Shown: positions 34,432-43,670 of the stretch, one piece after another
Position numbering within the stretch: the stretch's first letter is position 1
Layout: each line of letters begins with the position of its first letter
Position numbers and translations under genes: made by a program
Assembly (NCBI GenBank): GCA_958449715.1
Contig: CAUDIU010000001.1
Location: 1-50,579 of the forward strand
Reading direction: 5' to 3'
Origin: an uncultured Clostridium sp.
Lineage (GTDB): Bacteria > Cyanobacteriota > Vampirovibrionia > Gastranaerophilales > Gastranaerophilaceae
DNA: 50,579 nt
The notes under the pieces: model-generated
Told to the model about the DNA's origin: nothing
The model's database searches: none
Seen by the model: the letters and a program-made list of their open reading frames with translations, nothing else

Positions 34432-34614
34432 ACATACTTCTCCTATTATAAATCTATAATACAATTTTAATTATTATAAATCAATAGCATAAAGAAGAAT
34501 AAATAAATCACCCTTTTGGAGAATTAAAATCTAATTCCAAAACCTTTAACTTGAATAAATTAATATTATATGTTATAATAATAAACATACATAGATTTAT
34601 TATGCGAGGTTGAT

Positions 34615-35370
34615 TTGAAAAAGAATATTCTTGATTTATTTTTGGAAAAAGCTTTAAATGTTCCTTTATGGGTAAAACAAGTAATTTATTTAAAATTAAG
34701 CAAGGAAATGCAAACCTTAGCTTGTGAAGATTTCCTAAGAAACAATCCAAATGACACTTTTTCTACATTCATTCCAACACTTACATTTAAAGGTAAAACA
34801 GAATTAACTGAAAGAAAATGCGGTCTTGATAATAATATATATAACTTTTTACAAGGCTGTGCTAATGAATATTCAATGTTAGAAATTTCTGTAAACACAT
34901 TCCTTTCAATGGAAGAAGTCGCAAAATATTATGAATTATGCCTAGAACAAAATTTTATAAAAGTTCCTGATTCTAAAGAAATTCATGCTATGGCTGGATT
35001 TATTGCTGGAAAATTTAGAATTGGAGAATACTTTAAACAAAAAGGGGTTATCTCTGTAGATCAGTTACAACAAGCAATATTAGCAAATAGAGACGCTCAA
35101 GAATCGGGCAATCCTAAAAAATTTGGAGAAATTTTAATTTCTCTTGGTTTTGTAAAAGAAGATGACATAAAAGCTCTAGTTATTTTAAAAGAAGAAGCTA
35201 AAAAACGTTTCATCCTTGATTATAATACTGTTCCAAAACCGGAAACTACATTTACAAATGATAATCAAAAATATGAAGAAGAAATAGCAAATCTAAAAGA
35301 TGAAAACTTAAAATTAAAAAGAAAAATGCTTCAACTTTTAGAATTAGTAAAAAGAAACGGTCATCAATAA
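34615..35370 (+). CDS. Protein with MshEN-like C-terminal domain
   Basis: 251 residues. The start is a TTG at 34615 with GAGGTTGAT before it and TATAAT at 34574-34579; no usable ATG is present. Residues 1-115 are helical and unrecognised. Residues about 130-200 (RIGEYFKQKGVISVDQLQQA, KFGEILISLGFVKEDDIKAL) resemble the N-terminal MshEN/GspE_N domain of type IV pilus and type II secretion ATPases, which can bind cyclic di-GMP. The ATPase domain itself is absent. A C-terminal coiled coil (about 220-245) follows. It may be a regulator of pilus function, given the pilus genes here, but that is inference. It converges on the lysozyme gene. Confidence 0.65.
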   Translation: MKKNILDLFLEKALNVPLWVKQVIYLKLSKEMQTLACEDFLRNNPNDTFSTFIPTLTFKGKTELTERKCGLDNNIYNFLQGCANEYSMLEISVNTFLSMEEVAKYYELCLEQNFIKVPDSKEIHAMAGFIAGKFRIGEYFKQKGVISVDQLQQAILANRDAQESGNPKKFGEILISLGFVKEDDIKALVILKEEAKKRFILDYNTVPKPETTFTNDNQKYEEEIANLKDENLKLKRKMLQLLELVKRNGHQ

Positions 35371-35379
35371 TTTTATTGA

Positions 35380-36666
35380 TTATTTCATTTTTAATTTACC
35401 ATCAAACCAATCATTCACCAAAATATTAAAATCAGCTTTTATATTTTGATATGCTTGTTGCGGATAAGTCCTGTTCTGAGTTTCAATACTCAGAAAATAT
35501 AATCCTCTATTATATAAATTTTGAGCAGAAGATATTATTTCTTTTGGAATATTATTTTTATATATTTTACTTGCATGAGCAATTTCAAATAATCTACGTT
35601 TATCAAGCCCACTTAAATATTTTCTCAATGTTTTTCCGTCTTTTTCGACAACAAAAATTCTTTTATCCTTAAATTTCGCCATATATGCTTGCAATTCTTC
35701 AGATGATTTAAATTTCATTACAGAATAATCTGTATCCATTTGAGAAATAGCAGACTTATAATCACCTTTTTTCAAACTATCGACCAAATCCTTTTTATTC
35801 TCAAATATTGTTTCACCTCTGTTAAACACAAAATCCATCACAGCATCTTTAACAGATTGAGGCATTTTTTTATAAGCAGCATCTCCAATAATCATTTTTA
35901 TATTCTGCTCTCGAACTAATAAATCCTGAGCAAGCATAGTATATATCTGGGAATCTGATAAATTTTTACCAACAAACCTTTTTGCTTCTGAATTAGATAA
36001 TGCATGGCCAATACCTATAGTTTTTACCCCATTTTTGTCAGTATAAATTTTATTATGTTTTTCCTCCATAATCTCAAGAGATTTTAAATATTCCAAACTG
36101 AAGCCTGTAGCTTTAGCTACATCATTTATATTTTTTACATTCTTCACAGTTCTTGTTTCAGGAATTTTAATTACCTTACCAATTTTTAATGATTTCTCAT
36201 CTAAAGAATTCAGAGCAATAATTGCATCAGGAGAAACATTAAACTTTTTAGCAATTGATTCTGCTGTATCACCTGCTTTTATTGTATAAGGTGGATTTTT
36301 GGTTATTTTTACAAATTTATTTCTAGCATTTTCTCTTGCAATTTCTTCATCAGAAATTTCTCTATACATTTGAAAACCTGAATTTTCAGATTTCTTAGTT
36401 TTTGGGAATATAGTTTCAGAAGATTTCGCTGGGATTTTTAAATTTTGACCAACAGATAACATATCACTTTTTATTCCATTAGCAGATTTCAATGCCTCAA
36501 CAGAAACTCCATGAGATTTTGCAATAGAATACAAAGTTTCTCCGGATTTTACCTTATGGTAAACAACTGGAGATTGTTTTTTATTTACATTTTTCTGCTC
36601 TGTATTTTTATCAGAAGAAAAACCAAATAAATCTGCTATAAAATCTAAAAATCCTAAACCAAACAT
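35380..36666 (-). CDS. LysM protein with GH24 (T4-type) lysozyme domain
   Basis: 428 residues. LysM 1 at about 36-79 (HKVKSGETLYSIAKSHGVSV) and LysM 2 at about 127-169 (YTIKAGDTAESIAKKFNVSP) bind peptidoglycan. A degenerate LysM-like stretch (172-198) leads into a glycoside hydrolase 24 domain (about 195-340). That domain keeps the phage lysozyme catalytic triad in exact spacing: E201, D210 and T216 (YTDKNGVKTIGIGHA). It should cut the glycan backbone. No standard signal peptide is seen; the N-terminus is only a hydrophobic/amphipathic stretch (MFGLGFLDFIADLFGF). It follows the LysM-amidase by 9 bp. No phage structural gene lies nearby. Confidence 0.88.
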   Translation of the reverse strand: MFGLGFLDFIADLFGFSSDKNTEQKNVNKKQSPVVYHKVKSGETLYSIAKSHGVSVEALKSANGIKSDMLSVGQNLKIPAKSSETIFPKTKKSENSGFQMYREISDEEIARENARNKFVKITKNPPYTIKAGDTAESIAKKFNVSPDAIIALNSLDEKSLKIGKVIKIPETRTVKNVKNINDVAKATGFSLEYLKSLEIMEEKHNKIYTDKNGVKTIGIGHALSNSEAKRFVGKNLSDSQIYTMLAQDLLVREQNIKMIIGDAAYKKMPQSVKDAVMDFVFNRGETIFENKKDLVDSLKKGDYKSAISQMDTDYSVMKFKSSEELQAYMAKFKDKRIFVVEKDGKTLRKYLSGLDKRRLFEIAHASKIYKNNIPKEIISSAQNLYNRGLYFLSIETQNRTYPQQAYQNIKADFNILVNDWFDGKLKMK

Positions 36667-36675
36667 ATTATTACC

Positions 36676-38487
36676 TTAATTATTCATAGTCTCTTCAATC
36701 GCATCAGCGACACACTTCATATATTTTTTTTGATCATAACTGGATAATAGAGAATTTGTAATATCTCCATTTGCAATATTTCCAATTTCTAATAATGAAG
36801 ACGGAACTCCTTTAGTAGCATTATTTACATATAAATTATCGTGCGTAACATCTGGAGTTAAAGCCATAAAACCTTTTTTTAAGTGTTTGTTTATATTGTC
36901 TGACAACTCCTTATCAATATCTTTTGAATATCTAACCGTACACATTCTTGAATTAGGTCTTTCTTTTGCAGATTCTACATGGACAGAAAGAAACAACATA
37001 TCTGATTTATCAGTATCACTAATTAATTCTCTAACCTCATCTGATCCTTTTTTACCGGCAATTAAATTTTCTAAGTAATGTTGTTTCGCCATACCGCCAT
37101 TTCTTACAGCACCTGAAACAAAAATAACATTTGCCCCTCTGCTTCTTAATTCATCTGATAATTTATCAACAAAACTTTGAGCAACACGCCATTCTTCAAT
37201 TGGCATTTCTTTACCTTCGGCATTTTTCACTGACAAAACAGTCCCTGGATCAAAATAACCATTATTTTGTTGATAACCACCATGCCCGGAGTTTAAAATT
37301 ATTACTTTACCATTCAAATCACCATTATGAGTAGGTTCTCTTAACTCAGTTAGAGCCTCAATTTTTTTAGTTTCAGTATTATAATTTGGTAAAGGTCTTA
37401 CAATATAAGGATTTTCTACCTTACTAAAACCTTTATCATTTTTACCGCTACTTATAGCCCATTTTTTTAATGTACCAGCAGTCACATAATTTCCACTGCC
37501 GTCTTTTATATTAGTTAAAGTAGAACTTGTAATATCTTCACTACTACCGCCATTTGAACTTTTCATAATTTCCATAGGATTAGATGATGATCCTTTAGGT
37601 TTTGATGGTACAGCTTGATGATTAATCATACTATTAATCATCGAATCCAATTTTTCTGTATTTACCATACCAATAAATTTTCCAAATTGTTTATCTAACT
37701 CTGCTTTAAATTCTTGTCTTTTTGAAGCATTAACAGTTTTAGTTTGCTTAGCTAAATTATCATAGACATTCATTATTGCATCTTTTCGCAAATCTTTAGA
37801 ACTCCATACCTCAGAAGATATCGCATTAATTAAAGATTCATCATTATCAGGTAATTCATCATAAGCTTTGATTACTTGTTTTACATTTTTTTCATTTATT
37901 TGCAAAAATGCTTTACTAAAATCTTCTTTTCCTACAGCACCATAATTTGAAGATACTGCATCTCTAATTTGTTCTGCAATTTTTTGAGGACTTACAGAAG
38001 GTGTATCTTTTTTTCGAACATTACCGTTATCAATTTTCTTTACTTGTTTGGGCTTTGTTTTTTGTATTGTTTTTCCCGATTTTTCTTGGACAATTGCGTC
38101 TTTAGGGTAAACATAAAAATACTCACCTTTTGCAGGCTGATAATTTTTAGGTAAACCATTTAACTTTAACAATTCATCTAAAGTCATTCCGTTCTTTTCT
38201 GCTAAATATTTTAAACCTTTACCATCAGGAATTTTTTCGTGCGGAACATTTTTTATAACCTGACCTTTTGTTAAAGTATCTTTTGTAAGTCCTGTAAGTT
38301 TTTTAAAATCACTCAAAGACATATTAAATTTACGAGCAATAGCACTTAATCCTGTTTCATTACCACTTACTGTAACGATATATTCACCTTTAGCTCTAGC
38401 TTCTTTTTTTAATTTTTCAATATCTTTTTTAGCTTCAGTTGAACTATTATTTGTACTTGCACTTACACTCGTAATTTGAAAATCCAT
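36676..38487 (-). CDS. LysM protein with Amidase_3 (N-acetylmuramoyl-L-alanine amidase) domain
   Basis: 603 residues. Two LysM-like segments lie at about 37-80 (YIVTVSGNETGLSAIARKFN) and 84-128. A Lys/Pro-rich linker, a helical middle region (about 160-290) and a Ser/Gly linker follow. The zinc amidase (about 390-600) has the expected ligands: first His in NSGHGG, Glu in EEWRVAQ, third ligand His in LSVHVES, and the catalytic Glu in SLLEIGN. It would cleave the stem peptide from MurNAc. The N-terminus (MDFQITSVSASTNN) has no signal peptide. The LysM-lysozyme gene follows at 9 bp, so two complementary wall hydrolases are co-expressed. Confidence 0.88.
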   Translation of the reverse strand: MDFQITSVSASTNNSSTEAKKDIEKLKKEARAKGEYIVTVSGNETGLSAIARKFNMSLSDFKKLTGLTKDTLTKGQVIKNVPHEKIPDGKGLKYLAEKNGMTLDELLKLNGLPKNYQPAKGEYFYVYPKDAIVQEKSGKTIQKTKPKQVKKIDNGNVRKKDTPSVSPQKIAEQIRDAVSSNYGAVGKEDFSKAFLQINEKNVKQVIKAYDELPDNDESLINAISSEVWSSKDLRKDAIMNVYDNLAKQTKTVNASKRQEFKAELDKQFGKFIGMVNTEKLDSMINSMINHQAVPSKPKGSSSNPMEIMKSSNGGSSEDITSSTLTNIKDGSGNYVTAGTLKKWAISSGKNDKGFSKVENPYIVRPLPNYNTETKKIEALTELREPTHNGDLNGKVIILNSGHGGYQQNNGYFDPGTVLSVKNAEGKEMPIEEWRVAQSFVDKLSDELRSRGANVIFVSGAVRNGGMAKQHYLENLIAGKKGSDEVRELISDTDKSDMLFLSVHVESAKERPNSRMCTVRYSKDIDKELSDNINKHLKKGFMALTPDVTHDNLYVNNATKGVPSSLLEIGNIANGDITNSLLSSYDQKKYMKCVADAIEETMNN

Positions 38488-38525
38488 ATAACAATATTCC
38501 TATTTCTTACACACATAAAAAATAA

Positions 38526-38559
38526 CGGTATATTTTAAAACATTCTTTAAAAAATACCG
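38526..38559 (-). terminator. Terminator after upp
   Basis: CGGTAT and ATACCG close a long A/T-rich stem; on the minus strand TTATTTTTT follows. It lies about 33 bp beyond the upp stop. Confidence 0.8.
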
Positions 38560-38591
38560 CTATCTATCTTTATATTTATTTACAAATCAAA

Positions 38592-39242
38592 TTATGTATT
38601 AAAAATTCTATCTCCGGCATCACCCATGCCTGGGACAATATAGCCTTTTTCATTTAAGCATTCATCAACAGCTGCTGTAATAATTTCAATATCAGGATAA
38701 TGTTTTTGAATATTCTCAATCCCCTGAGGAGCTGCAATAATACAAATTACTTTAATATTGTCAATAGGAATTCCTTTATCTGCATATAATTTTATTGCTT
38801 CAATCAAAGAATTTCCTGTAGCTAACATTGGATCTGTTATATATATATAAAATTTTTCAGGATTAGGCGCTTCCATTGGAACTTTATTGTAATACCAAAC
38901 AGGTTTTAAAGTCTTTTCATCTCTATACATTCCAATATGTCTTATACAAGCTTGAGGCAAAATATCAATAGCTTCATCTGTAAAAATAAGACCTGCACGC
39001 AAAATTGGAGAAATAATTAAATTTATATTCGGATCAACTGTTTTAGCCGTAAAAGTAGTCAATGGAGTTGTTACCTGAGTATCAACTAGCGGTAAGTTTT
39101 TTGCAGCTTCATACAAAAGACATCTTGTTATTTTTCTTGTCGCAATTCTAACCCCTTGACTATCTGTATTTTTATCACGCATTGTGCATAAATTTAATAA
39201 CACGACAGGATTATTAATTATTCTGACTTTCTCTTTGTTCAT
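38592..39242 (-). CDS. upp: Uracil phosphoribosyltransferase
   Basis: 216 residues. It salvages uracil to UMP with PRPP. The family hallmarks are all present: ISPILRAGLIFTDE, the PRPP loop YITDPMLATGNSLIEA, a uracil-binding C-terminus YIVPGMGDAGDR, and GMYRDE in the flexible loop. Its ATG lies inside the end of the MCE-domain gene (29 bp overlap) with AAGGGG upstream, implying translational coupling. A terminator follows. The pairing with an MCE gene has no evident metabolic logic and may just reflect compact packing. Confidence 0.95.
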   Translation of the reverse strand: MNKEKVRIINNPVVLLNLCTMRDKNTDSQGVRIATRKITRCLLYEAAKNLPLVDTQVTTPLTTFTAKTVDPNINLIISPILRAGLIFTDEAIDILPQACIRHIGMYRDEKTLKPVWYYNKVPMEAPNPEKFYIYITDPMLATGNSLIEAIKLYADKGIPIDNIKVICIIAAPQGIENIQKHYPDIEIITAAVDECLNEKGYIVPGMGDAGDRIFNT

Positions 39243-39843
39243 TTTTTACCCCTTCTTTTTTTAAAGTAGAAAATTCTTTTAACCATTTATCCAAAAGTCC
39301 CATATTACTTTGAATCTCTCCGACATTAATACCTTTTCCCATTTCAACTGCACCTGTTTCTTTTGCAAAAAATGAAAGTTTTGTAGATATAGAACCTATT
39401 TTATCAAACATATCATTCAACAAACCTAAAGAATCATGTAAGCGCTTAGGAGATTGAACAACAATCAATTTATTTTCTGCAATACTTTCATCTGTCGGAG
39501 GATAAATTTCTAAAGATTTAGATCCTCCCATACCGTTAAACTCAACAGTTGCGATAGAACCTTTTGGCAATTCAATATCTTTTGCAGTTATAACAATTTT
39601 TAAATAAACTTCATTAGAAACGATTTTAACCTTCTCAATATATCCGACCGGAACCCCCATAAACTTGACAGGAGAACCAACAATTAAGCCATCTACATCA
39701 GGCATAAAAATCTGATATGTAACAAGCTCTTTTTCCTTGTGATAATGGTGAATTTTAATACCAGCCACTGCAACACATAATACAAAAAACCAAATAACGA
39801 ATTCTATTAAAATATATTTGTGAATTCCGTCAAAAATTTTCAT
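39214..39843 (-). CDS. MlaD/MCE-domain lipid transport protein
   Basis: About 209 residues from the ATG at 39843. One membrane helix (about 12-32) anchors an MCE domain (about 42-125; FMPDVDGLIVGSPVKFMGVP, VGYIEKVKI, ATVEFNGMGGSKSLEIYPP). A helical tail (about 135-205) follows, probably forming the central tunnel. MCE proteins form hexameric rings that move lipids between inner and outer membrane, which supports a diderm envelope. No MlaE permease or MlaF ATPase gene lies next to it. TATAAT (39855-39850) ends 6 bases before the ATG, so the mRNA may be leaderless. A GTG at 39879 is a less likely start. Confidence 0.85.
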   Translation of the reverse strand: MKIFDGIHKYILIEFVIWFFVLCVAVAGIKIHHYHKEKELVTYQIFMPDVDGLIVGSPVKFMGVPVGYIEKVKIVSNEVYLKIVITAKDIELPKGSIATVEFNGMGGSKSLEIYPPTDESIAENKLIVVQSPKRLHDSLGLLNDMFDKIGSISTKLSFFAKETGAVEMGKGINVGEIQSNMGLLDKWLKEFSTLKKEGVKNEQRESQNN

Positions 39844-39944
39844 AAGCCAATTATACAACAATTCATATTTTTTTGCCACTTGCCAAATTTTTTTTTGTAT
39901 TATAGTATTAAATATATATTAAACAAAAAGTGAGGTTTTAACTT

Positions 39945-40187
39945 ATGATGGATCAAATAATAAGAGTTGCATGGGATTTAAACGAAAATACCGACAACAG
40001 ATATCAATTAGTATATGAAATTGCAGAGCTTGCAAAAAAACTTGTAGATGAAAACCAAGCTAAAAAAGCTCATGATGATTTCAATTTTGAAGAAAATTTT
40101 GACACAACTTATAAAAAAGAAAATCCTGTGGAACATGCCATAATGGTTAAAGCTGCAGAAGCTGATGATGACCGTTTAGTAGGTTAA
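39945..40187 (+). CDS. rpoZ: RNA polymerase omega subunit (RpoZ-like)
   Basis: 80 residues. DNRYQLVYEIAELAKKLVDE matches the conserved omega helix that wraps the β' C-terminus, and PVEHAIMVKAAEADDDRLVG matches the second conserved helix in position and pattern. Omega helps assemble core polymerase. The small size fits cyanobacterial-type RpoZ. Two successive ATGs open the frame, with AGTGAGG upstream. It is monocistronic, closed by a strong hairpin terminator. The short length limits certainty. Confidence 0.78.
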   Translation: MMDQIIRVAWDLNENTDNRYQLVYEIAELAKKLVDENQAKKAHDDFNFEENFDTTYKKENPVEHAIMVKAAEADDDRLVG

Positions 40188-40216
40188 TTTCACTAAACAA
40201 ATGGATAAAGTTTTAT

Positions 40217-40246
40217 AAAAAAGTTAGAGATTACTCTAACTTTTTT
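40217..40246 (+). terminator. Terminator after rpoZ
   Basis: GTTAGAG and CTCTAAC with a 4-base loop, flanked by A6 and T6. It begins 30 bp after the rpoZ stop and lies just before the ribosome site of the next gene. Confidence 0.93.
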
Positions 40247-40268
40247 AATGGGGAAAAGGAGTTTATAT

Positions 40269-41069
40269 ATGCAAAACACAATCGAATTTATCAGGGAAAA
40301 AACTAACGATTTTAAACCGGAAATAGCTATTGTACTAGGCTCAGGACTTGGAGAACTAGCTGATGAATACTGTGATTATGCGATTCCTTATAATGAAATC
40401 CCTGACTTTATTAAATCTACTGTACATGGACATAAAGGGAGATTAGTTTTTGCAGAAATTCAAGGCAAAAAAGTTTTAATGATGCAAGGACGTAACCATT
40501 TTTATGAAGGACATTCCATGCAGGAAATAACATATCCTATTAAAGTAATGAAAGCTCTTGGAATAAAAACTCTAATTCTTACAAACGCAGCAGGAGCTGT
40601 AAACGAAGAATACAGACCTGCAGATTTAATGTTAATAACTGATCATATAAATCATATGGGCTCAAATCCTCTTATAGGACCAAATGATGAAAAATTAGGG
40701 GAACGATTCCCTGATATGACAGAAGTTTATAAAAAATCATTAATCAAAATAGCTGAAAAATGTGCTAAAGATCTAAATATAGATATAAAAAAAGGTGTAT
40801 ATTGGGCAAATTCCGGACCATCATATGAAACACCTGCAGAAATAAAAATGATTAGAAAACTCGGCGGAGATGCTGTTGGAATGTCTACTGTACCGGAAGC
40901 TATCGTCGGGAATTATTGCGGATTAAATATCTTAGGTATAAGCTGCATTACAAATGCTGCAAGCTCAGAAACCAGCGGAAAATTATCTCATGAAGAAGTT
41001 ATAGAAGCAGCAAATAGTGCAAAATTAAAATTTAAAAGCCTGATTTTATCAGTATTACAGCATTTATAA
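40269..41069 (+). CDS. punA: Purine nucleoside phosphorylase (PNP-I family)
   Basis: 266 residues from the ATG at 40269; an in-frame ATG at 40248 would include the AAAAGGAG ribosome site and is rejected. It splits inosine and guanosine with phosphate for purine salvage. Signatures are VLGSGLGELAD, VHGHKGRLVFAE, QGRNHFYEGHSM, LTNAAGAVN, ITDHINHMGSNPLIGPND, and the substrate Glu/Met loop GPSYETPAEIKMIRKLGGD with VGMSTVPE. The gap between the rpoZ terminator and the ATG is only about 20 bp, so expression may rely on readthrough or a promoter inside that region. Confidence 0.94.
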   Translation: MQNTIEFIREKTNDFKPEIAIVLGSGLGELADEYCDYAIPYNEIPDFIKSTVHGHKGRLVFAEIQGKKVLMMQGRNHFYEGHSMQEITYPIKVMKALGIKTLILTNAAGAVNEEYRPADLMLITDHINHMGSNPLIGPNDEKLGERFPDMTEVYKKSLIKIAEKCAKDLNIDIKKGVYWANSGPSYETPAEIKMIRKLGGDAVGMSTVPEAIVGNYCGLNILGISCITNAASSETSGKLSHEEVIEAANSAKLKFKSLILSVLQHL

Positions 41070-41161
41070 AAAATTTGTTAAATACTGTAAATTTTGTATA
41101 TACTGCCACTTGTCAAAAAAACATGTTCAGTTAAAAATACATGACGGGAAGGAAAAAGACA

Positions 41162-43666
41162 ATGCTTATAGGAAGATTAACGAACTACGACACAGTGAAA
41201 CAACGACAAAAGTCAGCAGGAGAATTATCTCCAAAACATGTTCCTCTTTCTTCCGAGTTCATGTCATCAAAAAATTTAATAAACGAGAGACCTTTAAAAA
41301 GTATTTCAACCGATTTATCTTTTAAAGGTCTTTCTTTTAATGGGGATAAAAAACAACCTCCAAAAGATGACAAAATGAAACCACTTCTTTACACTGTAGG
41401 AACTTTAATAGCTACTGGCTTAGCTTTAAGATTTGCACCAAGCTATAAAAAAGCTGGTGAATACAGCGTTAATGAATTCTTGCAATTTGCAAAAAAACAT
41501 ACAGGAATAGAAAAAATTGGCAAAAACGGAGAAAAAATTCAATCTTCGATTGGTCAAGAATTATTTGAAAGTGTCAGAGATTCTGAACTTACAAAGAAAA
41601 TGGTTGAAATCAACGGAGATAAAATCACTTTCAACAAAAAGACTATTCCACAACTTATTTGGGACGGCTTAATTTATCCTGTAAAAATTCTACCAGCAGA
41701 TATTTTAAACGGAATTGTTACATTAGCAGGAAAAATCAAACCACTTAAAGGTTGGGCAGACAAAACACTTCAACAACCATTCTTCAAATCTATAAGACAA
41801 CGTTCAAAAGTTGATGCAAAAGTAAATTCTTTACGCGGCTTATTTGAAACAATGAAAGATGTGAAAGGAAAATCTGATGCTGAAATTTCATCTAAAATAT
41901 TCAGACAATCAGTAAAAATGTTTGACCCAAAAACAGGAAACTATGATACAAAACATGAAAGATCACTAAACAGATTAGTATCAGGTCTTCCTCCTGCAAT
42001 ATTCCTTGCAAACGATGCTTATAACCTATCAAGAATGATGGATGATGACAAAAAAGCAGCATCTCACGAACAAAAAGTAAGATTTAACCAAGAAATGGCA
42101 AGAATTGGCTTCAATGCATACATAACACTTGTAACATTAGGAGCTTTAAACAAATACATCAACAATTCTAAAATGGGTATTATGTTGATGACAGCTTTAA
42201 CAACGCTTACAACAGAAGCATTCTCTCGTGTAATCAACGGTAAACACATTACAAGATTAACTCCAGAAGAAGCAAGAGCTGAAAATGAAAAAAATCATGC
42301 ACCAGAAGCTAATATTAAACCTGATTTATCATTCAAAGCATCAGAAAACAAAGAAGATAAAGAAAAACAACAAAAACCTCTACTATCATTAAACACAGTA
42401 CTTAAAGCAGTAGGTGTAATTATTGGCGGAGGATTTGCAGTAAAAGGCCTTAGAAAAGTTTCTTCAATAGATAATGCTTGGAAATCATTCTCTGGCTACT
42501 TCAAAAGACATTATAATGATTTAACACAAATTAAGGATTACAGAATTTCAAAAGAAAAATTCAACGAAATTACTAAAGTACTTGATAAAAACGGCTTCAA
42601 TAATTTAGCTGAAGAATATAGAAACATCGCAAAAACAGCAACAAATCCTGACGGTACAATAAGTCTTGGGGCAAAAGATAAGAAAATTAAACCATTCGTT
42701 AACTTCTTCTTAGCTCCATTCAAATTTGTATGGAAATACGGAACATTACCATACACTGTAATTGATGACGCGATCAAATCACTAAGCAAAAAATCAAGTT
42801 TCTTAAAATTAGATATAAAGGACAAAAATACTCTTAGCACAATTGTAAAAAATTATGCAAAAGAAAAAAATGTTCCAGACGCAAAAGCTTTTGAAGAATT
42901 TATACAAAATGTTTCAAGCGGAAAAATTGCAAAAAATACAAAATTATCAGCAGATGAAGAAGAATTGCTAAGAAGAATTTCAAATGTATCATCTCTTGCA
43001 AAAAGTATTGAAAACATCGGACATCAAGCAGCTAAAAAGAACTTATCACCAAAAGAATTCCAAGATTATGTAAAAGACAATATCCTAAAATCATTTAACG
43101 TAGATACAATGTCTAACGTATCTAACAGTGAATTATCAAACCTTGCAAAAACAGCAGCTCTGGCTGCTACAATCTGGTTCCTTATGACAGATAACTACAA
43201 CATGGTAATGTTGAAATCAAACGGTAACGATGTCGAAGGTGCTAAAACAAAATTCAAAGAAAGATTTGTACAAGAAGGTTCAAGATTGTTCTATCAAACA
43301 CTATTAATTGACCTATTCAACAGCACATTCAGCAAACAATACCACCAATCATTATTCGGAATGAGCTGGATTACATTCACAAATACAACAATAGGTGAAT
43401 GGCTGACAAGAAAATCAGTAGGTGTTGCAGTAGGAACACACTCAAGAGATCAATTAATTGCTCTTGAAGAAAAACAAGATAAAGCAACAGGCTTCACTAG
43501 AAAATACTATGACTTTATGAAACGATTAACAGGTAAACGATCAATAAAATCTTATGAAGTTGCACCTAAAAATTCAGAAACTAAAATAGATAATAAACAA
43601 GAAACTAAACAACAAGATATAAATTTTACAAATAATTCAAAACTTTCAAAAATGATTAGGAGTTAA
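41162..43666 (+). CDS. Large uncharacterised protein with internal duplication and SFKG motifs
   Basis: 834 residues from the ATG at 41162 (GGGAAGGAAA upstream). Function not recognised. It seems to be two homologous halves. Each opens with DLSFK, a charged linker and KPLL before a hydrophobic helix (LSFKGLSFNGDKK...LLYTVGTLIATGLALRF, then LSFKASENKEDK...LLSLNTVLKAVGVIIGG). Each later has an LIYPVKILP- or FLAPFKFVW-type segment and ends in a helical block (LANDAYNLSRMM... versus LMTDNYNMVML...). Hydrophobic segments suggest membrane association. It is followed at 4 bp by a small partner gene. The family appears lineage-specific; no enzyme motif is visible. Confidence 0.72.
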   Translation: MLIGRLTNYDTVKQRQKSAGELSPKHVPLSSEFMSSKNLINERPLKSISTDLSFKGLSFNGDKKQPPKDDKMKPLLYTVGTLIATGLALRFAPSYKKAGEYSVNEFLQFAKKHTGIEKIGKNGEKIQSSIGQELFESVRDSELTKKMVEINGDKITFNKKTIPQLIWDGLIYPVKILPADILNGIVTLAGKIKPLKGWADKTLQQPFFKSIRQRSKVDAKVNSLRGLFETMKDVKGKSDAEISSKIFRQSVKMFDPKTGNYDTKHERSLNRLVSGLPPAIFLANDAYNLSRMMDDDKKAASHEQKVRFNQEMARIGFNAYITLVTLGALNKYINNSKMGIMLMTALTTLTTEAFSRVINGKHITRLTPEEARAENEKNHAPEANIKPDLSFKASENKEDKEKQQKPLLSLNTVLKAVGVIIGGGFAVKGLRKVSSIDNAWKSFSGYFKRHYNDLTQIKDYRISKEKFNEITKVLDKNGFNNLAEEYRNIAKTATNPDGTISLGAKDKKIKPFVNFFLAPFKFVWKYGTLPYTVIDDAIKSLSKKSSFLKLDIKDKNTLSTIVKNYAKEKNVPDAKAFEEFIQNVSSGKIAKNTKLSADEEELLRRISNVSSLAKSIENIGHQAAKKNLSPKEFQDYVKDNILKSFNVDTMSNVSNSELSNLAKTAALAATIWFLMTDNYNMVMLKSNGNDVEGAKTKFKERFVQEGSRLFYQTLLIDLFNSTFSKQYHQSLFGMSWITFTNTTIGEWLTRKSVGVAVGTHSRDQLIALEEKQDKATGFTRKYYDFMKRLTGKRSIKSYEVAPKNSETKIDNKQETKQQDINFTNNSKLSKMIRS

Positions 43667-43670
43667 TAAA

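Noticed and set aside
35380..36666. Prophage remnant, because of the T4-type lysozyme domain
   Set aside because: No integrase, structural, holin or attachment-site signal is present and the neighbours are cellular genes; LysM fusion and operon with an amidase point to a cellular enzyme.
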